64,000 nucleotides of DNA from Aggregatilineales bacterium (GTDB taxonomy: Bacteria > Chloroflexota > Anaerolineae > Aggregatilineales > Phototrophicaceae). Made by a program: the position numbers and the translations under genes. Location of the stretch: positions 124,001 through 188,000 of the forward strand of contig JAUQWZ010000024.1 in NCBI GenBank assembly GCA_030834905.1, read 5' to 3'. A model generated the notes under the pieces. The model saw only the letters and a list, made by a program, of their open reading frames with translations, was not told where the DNA came from and ran no database searches. Below are positions 9,217-16,387 of the stretch, piece by piece (the stretch's first letter is position 1; each line of letters starts with the position of its first letter).

Positions 9217-9738
9217 ATGCTGCACATAAGACGCGCCACTCTTGACGATATTCCGGCGCTGTGTGATTTATCCGGGGCAATACAGGAAGGGCATCGGGCG
9301 GCGCATCCCGCCTACTTCAAGCCGCACGAGGTGACGCCCATGATGATTGCGGAATACGAGGCACAGCTTGCGGATGCGAACACCTACGTTTATATTGGCG
9401 AGAAAGATGGAATGGTCGTCGGTCATATCATCGCTCAGATTGTTGAACGACCGGAAAATTCGTACCAGTACGCAGTGCGCTACCTGTACGTTGCAGAGAT
9501 GGGCGTATTCAAGGCGCACCGCAGCGCGGGTTACGGGGAGCAGTTGATGCAGCAGACATTTGAACTGGCAAAGTCGCTCGGACTCAATCGGGTGATCCTG
9601 AACGTGTGGGCATTCAACGAGCGTGCGATTGCCTTCTATACGCGGCAGGGCTTCGTGGTACGCGATATGCGCATGGAAGCCATTCTAGATGAGGAAGAAT
9701 TGTTGAACCGCCAGGACGCAAAGGACGCCAAGAGGTGA
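9217..9738 (+). CDS. GNAT-family N-acetyltransferase
   Basis: A 173 aa protein with the GNAT acetyl-CoA fold: GMVVGHIIAQI (strand 4), then motif A with HRSAGYGEQLMQQ (the R-x-x-G-x-G pyrophosphate loop), and the C-terminal NERAIAFYTRQGFVVRDMRME typical of RimI-like enzymes. The substrate cannot be told. The final residues NRQDAKDAKR are encoded by the dispersed repeat at 9705-9735, so the tail is probably an accretion rather than part of the fold. It sits inside the aro operon without an obvious aromatic role and overlaps the next start by 4 bases. Confidence 0.85.
   Translation: MLHIRRATLDDIPALCDLSGAIQEGHRAAHPAYFKPHEVTPMMIAEYEAQLADANTYVYIGEKDGMVVGHIIAQIVERPENSYQYAVRYLYVAEMGVFKAHRSAGYGEQLMQQTFELAKSLGLNRVILNVWAFNERAIAFYTRQGFVVRDMRMEAILDEEELLNRQDAKDAKR
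9705..9735 (+). repeat. Dispersed GACGCAAAG-type repeat, copy 3, inside a coding sequence
   Basis: GAACCGCCAGGACGCAAAGG followed by ACGCCAAGAGG is read in frame as the acetyltransferase C-terminus. It also provides AAGAGG next to the following GTG start. Confidence 0.75.
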
Positions 9739-9956
9739 AGAACTACCACATCAACATCTTTTACAGCGATGAGGATGAAGCTTATATTGCGGATATTCCT
9801 GACCTCAAGTATTGCTCTGCACATGGGACAACGCAGGAAGAAGCTTTGCATGAGGTGCTCATCGCGAAGGAAGGGTGGCTGGAAGTTGCTCGTGAAGAGG
9901 GGATACCAATCCCAGAACCGACATATCGCCCTGTCATCTACCAGGTAGGCATATAG
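9735..9956 (+). CDS. HicB-like antitoxin-family protein (orphan)
   Basis: A 73 aa protein with the HicB-type partial RNase H fold: an N-terminal YHINIFYSDEDEAYIADIPDL strand pair, then GTTQEEALHEVLIAKEGWLE and the PIPEPTYRP C-terminal stretch. HicB normally neutralises the HicA mRNA interferase. No HicA-like frame lies beside it, and there is no C-terminal DNA-binding domain. Similar short proteins are often orphan. GTG 9735 overlaps the acetyltransferase stop, and its own stop abuts aroC ATG 9957, so it is co-translated within the aro operon. Confidence 0.75.
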   Translation: MKNYHINIFYSDEDEAYIADIPDLKYCSAHGTTQEEALHEVLIAKEGWLEVAREEGIPIPEPTYRPVIYQVGI

Positions 9957-11135
9957 ATGCTTCGTTTTCTCACAGCAGGGGAATCACACGGTCCGTCGTT
10001 GACGGCGATTCTGGAGGGAATGCCCGCCGGAATTCCGCTTACTTCGGAGGACGTGAACCGGGAACTGCGCCGCCGCCAGGAAGGGTACGGCTCTGGCGGG
10101 CGCATGAATATCGAACACGACACCATTCAAATTACGTCGGGCGTGGCGGCGGGCAAAACCACCGGCGCGCCGATTGCGCTGATCGTGGAAAACCGCGACT
10201 ACAAAAACTGGCGCGAAAAAGACATCGCGCCGATGACCACGCCGCGTCCGGGACATGCTGATCTGACGGGCGCGATTAAGTATGGCTACCGGGAGCTTCG
10301 TATCGCGCTGGAACGCGCCAGCGCCCGCGAGACGACCATGCGCGTGGCGGCGGGCGCGATCTGCAAGAAGCTGCTGGCGGAATTTGGCATCGTCGTCGGC
10401 GGCTATGTCCTCCAGATTGGCTCGGTCAAAGTGACGCTGGGCGAGGACTACCTGCTGGGAGCGCGCATTGCCGACGCCGAGAAAAGTGACGTGCGCTGCC
10501 CGGTGCCTGAAATCGCTGAACGAATGCACGAGGAGATCCGGCAGGCGAAAATCAACAAAGACACGCTGGGCGGGGTCATCGAAGTCGTGGCGCTGAACGT
10601 GCCGCCGGGACTTGGATCGCACGTGCAGTATGACCGGCGGCTGGACGGCAAAATCGTGGCGGCGCTGGTCAGCATCCACGCTATGAAGGGCGCGGAAGTT
10701 GGAGCCGCCTTCGAGAACGCGGGCAAACGCGGTTCGGAGGTGCATGATCAGATCCGATTAGGCGAGGGGGGCAGCCTGAATCGCGCCACCAACCGCGCTG
10801 GTGGGCTGGAAGGCGGCATCACCACCGGCGAGCCGATTGTCGCCCGCGCGGCGATGAAGCCAATTTCAACAGTCATGAAATCGCTTGAGTCGGTGAATCT
10901 GGCGACCGGGCAGCCGGAGCAGACGACCTATGAACGCAGCGATTTCTGCGCCGTTCCGAGGGCGGTTCCGATTTGCGAGGCAATGCTGGCGCTGGTGCTC
11001 GCCGACGAGATGATTCAGAAGCTGGGCGGCGACAGCGTGGACGAAATGCGCCCGCGATTTGAGTCGCTGCGGCGCGCGCGGCTGGAAGATTTGCCGATGG
11101 ACAATGTGGAGTGGCGGTTTGGATACCCCATTTGA
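9957..11135 (+). CDS. aroC: Chorismate synthase
   Basis: FMN-dependent 1,4-elimination of phosphate from EPSP to chorismate, the last common step. The 392 aa chain begins LRFLTAGESHGPSL, the canonical signature 1. RPGHADLTGAIKYG and RASARETTMRVAAGA bind FMN and substrate, and GGLEGGITTGEPI is the C-terminal signature. The start directly follows the hicB-like stop with no spacer, so translation must be coupled. Confidence 0.97.
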   Translation: MLRFLTAGESHGPSLTAILEGMPAGIPLTSEDVNRELRRRQEGYGSGGRMNIEHDTIQITSGVAAGKTTGAPIALIVENRDYKNWREKDIAPMTTPRPGHADLTGAIKYGYRELRIALERASARETTMRVAAGAICKKLLAEFGIVVGGYVLQIGSVKVTLGEDYLLGARIADAEKSDVRCPVPEIAERMHEEIRQAKINKDTLGGVIEVVALNVPPGLGSHVQYDRRLDGKIVAALVSIHAMKGAEVGAAFENAGKRGSEVHDQIRLGEGGSLNRATNRAGGLEGGITTGEPIVARAAMKPISTVMKSLESVNLATGQPEQTTYERSDFCAVPRAVPICEAMLALVLADEMIQKLGGDSVDEMRPRFESLRRARLEDLPMDNVEWRFGYPI

Positions 11136-11655
11136 CGCCCTCACCCCATCTCACTCAAGCAGAGGAGAGAAAAACATCGTCATTACCGGTTTCATGGGCA
11201 CCGGCAAGACGACGGTGGGAGGGCGGGTGGCGGCGCTTACCAATCGCCCGTTTATCGACACCGACGACGAGATCGTCAGGCGACAAGGCAGATCCATCCC
11301 GCAGATTTTCGCCGATGATGGCGAATTCGTCTTTCGCGCGATTGAGCGCGAATTGTGCGTCGAGTTAGCCGGGCAGCAGGGATTGGTGATCGCCACTGGC
11401 GGCGGGATGCTGATCGATGAGGGCAATCGCTCGCTGATGCTGGCAACTGGTTTTGTCGTCTGTCTGGATGCAGCGCCGGAAGCCATCGCCGAACGGTTGG
11501 CATACACCAGCAGCCGCCCACTGGCGCGCAACTGGCAGGCGGTGCTGGAAAAACGGCACGCGATTTATGCGACCATACCCACCCATGTGAAAACGACCAA
11601 TCGGACACCGGATGACATCGCCCAGGAGATCGTGACATTATGGCGCTCGGCGTAG
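11104..11655 (+). CDS. aroK: Shikimate kinase (start uncertain)
   Basis: ATP-dependent phosphorylation of shikimate at O3. The P-loop GFMGTGKTT, DTDDEIVRRQG with the shikimate-binding Asp, FRAIERE, ATGGGMLID and SSRPLAR (lid Arg) identify the enzyme. The start is ambiguous. The normal N-terminus should lie just before KNIVITGFMG, but no ATG/GTG/TTG is there. A strong AGAGGAG at 11161-11167 is instead followed 8 bases later by ATC (11176) and then ATT (11182). The coordinates use the nearest upstream ATG, which adds about 24 non-family residues and overlaps aroC by 32 bases; TTG 11119 is another option. Confidence 0.88.
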   Translation: MWSGGLDTPFDALTPSHSSRGEKNIVITGFMGTGKTTVGGRVAALTNRPFIDTDDEIVRRQGRSIPQIFADDGEFVFRAIERELCVELAGQQGLVIATGGGMLIDEGNRSLMLATGFVVCLDAAPEAIAERLAYTSSRPLARNWQAVLEKRHAIYATIPTHVKTTNRTPDDIAQEIVTLWRSA

Positions 11656-12734
11656 ACACGCCTGAAGGCAGATATGAGATTATCATCGAGCCGGGGCTGC
11701 TTGGGAGGCTTGGTACTGAGCTTGACCGTCGCGGCTTAAGCGGTCGGGTGGTGCTGATCACCAATACCACCGTCGCCGCGCTGTATGGCGAAGCGCTGGA
11801 ACGGGCGCTGCCGGAGGCGGCTGTGATCGCCATTCCTGATGGCGAGCAGTATAAGGCGCTGGACACTATCCGCCTCATCTACGATCAGTTTGTCGAAGTC
11901 GGTCTGGATCGAAGCGGGATCGTCGTCGCCTTCGGCGGCGGGGTGCTGGGCGATACGGCGGGCTTCGCGGCGGCGACTTACATGCGCGGCGTATCGCTGG
12001 CGCAGATGCCGACCACGCTGCTGTCGATGGTCGATTCGAGCGTTGGCGGCAAAGTCGGCGTCGATTTGCCGCAGGGCAAGAACCTCGTTGGCGCGTTCAA
12101 GCAGCCGAAAGTCGTGCTGATCGATCCTGAGGTGCTGCAAACACTGCCCGGACGCGAGCTGCAATGCGGCATGGCGGAGGTCATCAAACACGGGCTGATT
12201 GCTGATGAAGGGTTGTTTAACGAGGTGCTCGATCTGCATCAGCCGCCCAATTGGTTCGATTATCAGGTGCAGAATCCGCGCCCGTATTTTGAAGCACTTA
12301 CCCGGCTGCTGCCGCGCTCGATCCAGGTGAAAATCAACCTGGTGGAAGAAGACCCGTTTGAGCACAACGTTCGTGCTTTCCTCAACCTCGGACACACCTT
12401 TGGTCATGCTGTCGAGCAGGCATCGGGCTATCGCTGGCTTCACGGGCAGGCGGTAGGGCTGGGACTGGTGGCGGCGGCGCGTCTGTCACAGCGGTTAGGG
12501 TTGTGCGATTCCGCGCTGGTCGAGCGCGTCGAGGCGATCACGCAGGCGGTGGGGCTGCCGCAGCATCTGGATGATGACCTCAACCCGGACGCCATCTATG
12601 CCGCCATGAGCACCGATAAAAAGTGGCGCGGCGGGCGCTCGCGCTTTGTGCTGCTGGAAGGGATGGGCAAGCCCACGATGGTTGAAAATGTGGCACAATC
12701 GGATGTAATTGCGGTGCTGGAAAGTCTTAAGTGA
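11640..12734 (+). CDS. aroB: 3-dehydroquinate synthase
   Basis: NAD- and metal-dependent cyclisation of DAHP to 3-dehydroquinate. The 364 aa chain carries the NAD site DGEQYKALDTI, FGGGVLGDTAGFAAATYMRG, the substrate motif PTTLLSMVDSSVGGKVGVD, and the metal ligands in AEVIKHG (Glu) and NLGHTFGHAVE (two His). ATG 11640 overlaps the aroK 3' end by 16 bases, a coupled arrangement common for aroK-aroB. Confidence 0.96.
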   Translation: MALGVDTPEGRYEIIIEPGLLGRLGTELDRRGLSGRVVLITNTTVAALYGEALERALPEAAVIAIPDGEQYKALDTIRLIYDQFVEVGLDRSGIVVAFGGGVLGDTAGFAAATYMRGVSLAQMPTTLLSMVDSSVGGKVGVDLPQGKNLVGAFKQPKVVLIDPEVLQTLPGRELQCGMAEVIKHGLIADEGLFNEVLDLHQPPNWFDYQVQNPRPYFEALTRLLPRSIQVKINLVEEDPFEHNVRAFLNLGHTFGHAVEQASGYRWLHGQAVGLGLVAAARLSQRLGLCDSALVERVEAITQAVGLPQHLDDDLNPDAIYAAMSTDKKWRGGRSRFVLLEGMGKPTMVENVAQSDVIAVLESLK

Positions 12735-12736
12735 GA

Positions 12737-12764
12737 AGTACTGAGTACCGAGTGCTGAGTACTG
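12737..12764 (+). repeat. Tandem heptamer repeat, four copies
   Basis: AGTACTG, AGTACCG, AGTGCTG and AGTACTG stand in tandem immediately after the aroB stop. No coding function is apparent. Confidence 0.75.
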
Positions 12765-12809
12765 AGAGGAAACCGAACGCGAATCGGGCTGGCGAACAAC
12801 GCAGTAGAG

Positions 12810-12838
12810 GTAGGGACACGACATTGTCGTGTCCCTAC
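12810..12838. repeat. 29-base near-perfect palindrome between aroB and aroQ
   Basis: GTAGGGACACGACA and its exact reverse complement flank one central T, giving a 14-bp inverted repeat. It has no T-tract. From general knowledge, palindromes of this GTAGGGACACG type are dispersed intergenic elements in some cyanobacterial and Chloroflexota genomes. Confidence 0.85.
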
Positions 12839-12887
12839 AGGAATGGCATTATTGTTCGCTCACGATAGTTTGCATTGGGATTATTTA

Positions 12888-13349
12888 ATGAGCCAAAAAA
12901 TCATTCCCAAAAAACTACTCCTTTTACACGGTCCCAATCTCAATCTGCTGGGTACGCGCGAGCCGGAAGTGTACGGCAGGATGACGCTTGAAGAAGTCAA
13001 CCAGGCGGCGGTGGACTACGCCCACAGGCATCACGCCGAACTTCGGGCGGAACAGTCCAACCACGAAGGCGCTCTGATCGACATCATTCACGTGGCGCGC
13101 AACTGGGCGGACGGCATCGTCCTCAACGCAGGCGCGTACACGCACACATCGGTCGCGCTGCGGGATGCGATCAGCGCTGTAAAGCTGCCGGTGGTGGAAA
13201 TTCACCTGTCGAATATCCACGCCCGCGAGGAATTCCGGCATAAATCGCTGATCGCGCCGGTTTGCGTCGGGCAGATTTGCGGCTTTGGCTGGCGCGGCTA
13301 CCTGCTGGCGATTGAAGCGCTGCTGGGACACCTCGGCGTATCCGATTGA
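12888..13349 (+). CDS. aroQ: 3-dehydroquinate dehydratase, type II
   Basis: Dodecameric type II dehydroquinase that removes water from 3-dehydroquinate. The 153 aa protein has [17 protein letters not shown] with the catalytic-loop Arg/Tyr, [43 protein letters not shown] with the catalytic His, and [18 protein letters not shown] 12888 gives the family-typical N-terminus; ATG 12843 just after the palindrome would add 15 extra residues. It completes the set of seven shikimate-pathway enzymes in the cluster. Confidence 0.94.
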   Translation: MSQKIIPKKLLLLHGPNLNLLGTREPEVYGRMTLEEVNQAAVDYAHRHHAELRAEQSNHEGALIDIIHVARNWADGIVLNAGAYTHTSVALRDAISAVKLPVVEIHLSNIHAREEFRHKSLIAPVCVGQICGFGWRGYLLAIEALLGHLGVSD

Positions 13350-13451
13350 TTGTGATGGGTGGCTAAGTTTCGGGGTGTCGATTTTGGTGAGTTCGCCTGT
13401 AAATTTCGCGGCGGCTAAACGGTATGCTTGTGCTGAGACGGAAGGAACCTG

Positions 13452-14816
13452 ATGGCGGACAACCGAAGCTATACCGAAATGACCAAAGAGGCGGTGCTCA
13501 GCACTATCGAGGAGCAGGGAATCGCCTTTTTCATCCTGTGGTTCACCGATATCACCGGCATCGTCAAGAGCGTGACCGTACCCGCCAGCAAGATTGCCGA
13601 CGTCATAGACGACGGGATGCACTTCGATGGCTCGTCTCTGGAAGGGTTCGCCCGCGTCGCTGAAAGTGACATGGTGCTGATGCCCGACCTGAGCACGTTC
13701 GTGGTGCTGCCCTGGGATGACACCGACGAGCGCACCGCCCGGCTGATCTGCAATGTGCAGACGCCGGAAGGCAGCCCGTTTATCGGCGATCCGCGCAACG
13801 TGCTTATCCGGGCGCTGAAGGAAGCGGAGCAGGCGGGTTATTCCTTCAAGACGGGAATGGAACTGGAGTTTTTCCTGTTCCGCAATGACAAGGAAAAGGG
13901 CATGTTCCCGCTGACGCCGTATGACGACGCCAGCTATTTCGACATCTCCAACGATTTCGCCCAGAGTATGCGCCGCAAGCTGATCTCGACGCTCAGTTCG
14001 CTGGGGATTCGCGTCGATTCAGCGCATCATGAGATCGGAGCGGGGCAGTATGAAGTTGATTTTGACTACAAACACGCGCTGGTGTCGGCAGATCAACTGC
14101 TGACGGCGCGGGTGGCGCTGCGAACCGTCGCCCAACGCAATCACATTCACTGCACCTTCATGCCGCGCCCATCCACCGACCTGCCGGGTTCGGGGATGCA
14201 CACCCACCAGAGCCTGCACGATCTGACGACTGACGCCAATGTGTTTGCCGATAACGATCATGAGTATGGGCTGTCGGAAACGGCACGCTACTTCCTCGCC
14301 GGGCAGTTATGCCACGCGCGGGCGATGTGCGCGGTACTGGCTCCACTGGTCAATTCATATAAGCGGCTGGCGGTGAGCTTTGAAGCGCCCAAATACGTGA
14401 CCTGGGCGCATGTCAACCGCGCCGGAGCCGCCCTGATTCGCGTGCCGCACATTTCACCCGGCAAAGAGGCGCATACCCGGCTGGAACTGCGCTGCCCAGA
14501 CCCAAGCAGCAATCCCTATCTTGCCAGCGCGGTGATGCTGGCGGCTGGCTTGGATGGTATTCAGCAGCGAATGCCGCTGCCAGATGCGATTGAAGAGTCG
14601 CTGCTGCGCCAGGATCGCAGCCGGATGCGGCAGGTTGAAACGCTGCCAGCGTCGCTGGAAGAAGCGCTCGACGCGCTGGAACAGGACGATGTGATTCTGT
14701 CGGCGCTGGGTCCTTACGTGGGCGACCGGTATATCGCGGCGAAACGGCAGGAACTGGAAGATTATCACCGTCAGGTTACACCCTGGGAAATCGACCGTTA
14801 CATCAGCCGCTATTGA
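13452..14816 (+). CDS. glnA: Glutamine synthetase, type I
   Basis: ATP-dependent amidation of glutamate. The 454 aa chain has the GSI beta-grasp N-domain with FDGSSLEGFARVAESDM, which resembles the GSI-alpha subgroup. MELEFFLF and EIGAGQYEVDF supply metal ligands, GSGMHTHQSL the glutamate site, and RLELRCPDPSSNPYLA the ATP/catalytic region. The adenylylation Tyr motif of GSI-beta (NLYDLPP-like) is absent near the C-terminus, so control is probably feedback or protein-based. NRAGAALIRVP has two extra residues compared with the usual NRSALIRIP. GGAAGG lies 7 bases before ATG 13452. Glutamine feeds the anthranilate synthase step of the adjacent trp pathway, a plausible reason for linkage. The 3' end overlaps the opposing lysC end by 14 bases. 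Confidence 0.95.
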   Translation: MADNRSYTEMTKEAVLSTIEEQGIAFFILWFTDITGIVKSVTVPASKIADVIDDGMHFDGSSLEGFARVAESDMVLMPDLSTFVVLPWDDTDERTARLICNVQTPEGSPFIGDPRNVLIRALKEAEQAGYSFKTGMELEFFLFRNDKEKGMFPLTPYDDASYFDISNDFAQSMRRKLISTLSSLGIRVDSAHHEIGAGQYEVDFDYKHALVSADQLLTARVALRTVAQRNHIHCTFMPRPSTDLPGSGMHTHQSLHDLTTDANVFADNDHEYGLSETARYFLAGQLCHARAMCAVLAPLVNSYKRLAVSFEAPKYVTWAHVNRAGAALIRVPHISPGKEAHTRLELRCPDPSSNPYLASAVMLAAGLDGIQQRMPLPDAIEESLLRQDRSRMRQVETLPASLEEALDALEQDDVILSALGPYVGDRYIAAKRQELEDYHRQVTPWEIDRYISRY

Positions 14817-16203
14817 GGATGAGCTGGTGAAGCAGGCGCAGTGTGTGCTCGCCCCGCTGCGGCTCGACCACCAGCGTCAGGCTGCTGCGCCCTGGTGCCA
14901 GCGCCAGCACGCGAATGCCGTCGAGCGCGTTCAGTACGCCCGGCGTCAGGCTGTGCAGGCTGTCCAGGCGGGTGCCAATGACGGTAATGACGGCGACGGG
15001 CATCATCGTCCAGTCGTTTTCGGGCAGCGCTGGCAGCCGTTCCTCAAGCGCGACCTGAAGATTGTGCAGCGCGTCCGATCCGGCGCTGGTCGAAATGACG
15101 AAGCAGACGAAGCTGTGTGACGATGACTGTCCGGCAATAGTGACCCCGGCATGAGTGCCGCTGACGCCAAACAACGTTTCATCCACCAGCGCCGCCAGTT
15201 GGTGGATCGGTCCCCCGTGTGGGGCGGTCAGTCCCAATCCCCGCGTTGACGTGACCGCTTTCAGCGAAGGCGCTGCGTTGTCCGGCTGGGCGGTGACCAG
15301 GGTGCCTGCCGCCTGCGGCTTAAAGACATTGCGGATTCGCAGCGGCACGCGCCGCCGCTTGAGGGGTCCGATCATACGCGCGTGGAGAATGCGCGCGCCA
15401 AACGAGGCAAGCTCCGCTGCTTCATCGTAAGACATCAGCGGAATCACCTGCGTGTCGCTGACCTCGCGCGGGTCGGATGTCATGATGCCATCGACATCTG
15501 CCCAGATCCACACTTCGGCGGCGTCGGTACAGACTGCCAGCACCGACGCGGTGTAATCGCTGCCGCCGCGCCCCAGCGTCGTTGGCTTGCCGGTCACGGT
15601 TGAGGCGATGAAGCCGGTAATGACCGGAATGATTTTGCGTTCCAGCATCGGCGCGAGCAGTTCGTTGATACGCTCGCGGGTGAGTTCGAGATTCGGCGTG
15701 GCATTGCTGTAGACGTTATCGGTCACGATCAGATCGGTCGCGTCGATGGCGACGCCCCGCAGCCCATTCTGGCGCAGCAGCGCGGCGACGATGCGCGACG
15801 ACAGGCGCTCGCCAGTGCCGATGATCGAGTCGATCACTTCTGGGTTCGGTTTTTCACCGTGGCGGTCTGCCAGACTCTGGCACAGATCGAGCATGTCAAA
15901 CAGCAGCCGGTCAACATCGGCTTGCAGCGAAACGCGCTCGGTGGGTCCCAGCGGAAGCTGCTCAATGAGAGCCAGATGGCGCGTGCGCAGCGTAGCAGCG
16001 ATACGGCGGTAACCCCGGCGATTTGACAGTTGGGCAAGATGCGAGGCTTCGATCAGCGCATCGGTCACGCCTTCCAGCGCTGAAACCACTAACAGCAGTT
16101 GATCCCACCGTTCGGCTTCGTGAAGGACGATGCTTAAGACCTGCGTCAGCCCGGTGGTCATGCCAACGGACGTTCCGCCGAACTTCATGACAAGCGTGCT
16201 CAT
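14803..16203 (-). CDS. lysC: Aspartate kinase
   Basis: Phosphorylates aspartate, the entry to Lys, Thr, Met and Ile. The 466 aa chain opens with VMKFGGTSVG, the amino acid kinase signature. IIGTGERLSSRI, TLGRGGSDYTAS and WADVDGIMTSDPR follow for substrate and ATP binding. Residues from about 320 to the end form two ACT domains (LGLTAPHGGP and VAVITVIGTR strands), the usual site of feedback control. It is transcribed alone, against glnA, from a good promoter whose leader contains a terminator-like hairpin. Confidence 0.93.
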   Translation of the reverse strand: MSTLVMKFGGTSVGMTTGLTQVLSIVLHEAERWDQLLLVVSALEGVTDALIEASHLAQLSNRRGYRRIAATLRTRHLALIEQLPLGPTERVSLQADVDRLLFDMLDLCQSLADRHGEKPNPEVIDSIIGTGERLSSRIVAALLRQNGLRGVAIDATDLIVTDNVYSNATPNLELTRERINELLAPMLERKIIPVITGFIASTVTGKPTTLGRGGSDYTASVLAVCTDAAEVWIWADVDGIMTSDPREVSDTQVIPLMSYDEAAELASFGARILHARMIGPLKRRRVPLRIRNVFKPQAAGTLVTAQPDNAAPSLKAVTSTRGLGLTAPHGGPIHQLAALVDETLFGVSGTHAGVTIAGQSSSHSFVCFVISTSAGSDALHNLQVALEERLPALPENDWTMMPVAVITVIGTRLDSLHSLTPGVLNALDGIRVLALAPGRSSLTLVVEPQRGEHTLRLLHQLILNSG

Positions 16204-16226
16204 GTGATTATCCGGTGGAAGTAAGC

Positions 16227-16266
16227 AAAAAAAAGGAAACGCGAGCTTTCGCTTCGCGCTTCGCGT
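16227..16266 (-). terminator. Terminator-like hairpin in the lysC leader (candidate attenuator)
   Basis: Read on the - strand, ACGCGAAGC pairs with GCTCGCGT (8 bp, one bulged A, 11-base loop). After TTCC comes a run of eight T. It lies downstream of the lysC promoter and upstream of the lysC ATG, so it would stop lysC transcripts unless relieved. Confidence 0.55.
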
Positions 16267-16289
16267 AACTCAACGTAAGATGGTAACTC

Positions 16290-16318
16290 AAACTAGCATT
16301 TTGCGAAAAATTTGTCAA
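16290..16318 (-). promoter_or_regulatory. Sigma-70-type promoter of lysC
   Basis: On the - strand, TTGACA (16318-16313) is followed after exactly 17 bases by TAGTTT (16295-16290). The predicted start near 16283 gives a leader of about 80 bases. Confidence 0.6.
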
Positions 16319-16387
16319 TACTTTGAGAAGCCAGAGTATTCAGTATGATCGTTACGTTCTGCACGACTATCTTCGCAGGTGAACCGT

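Noticed and set aside
16204-16289. Lysine riboswitch upstream of lysC
   Set aside because: The leader is under 90 bases and lacks the five-helix L-box core.
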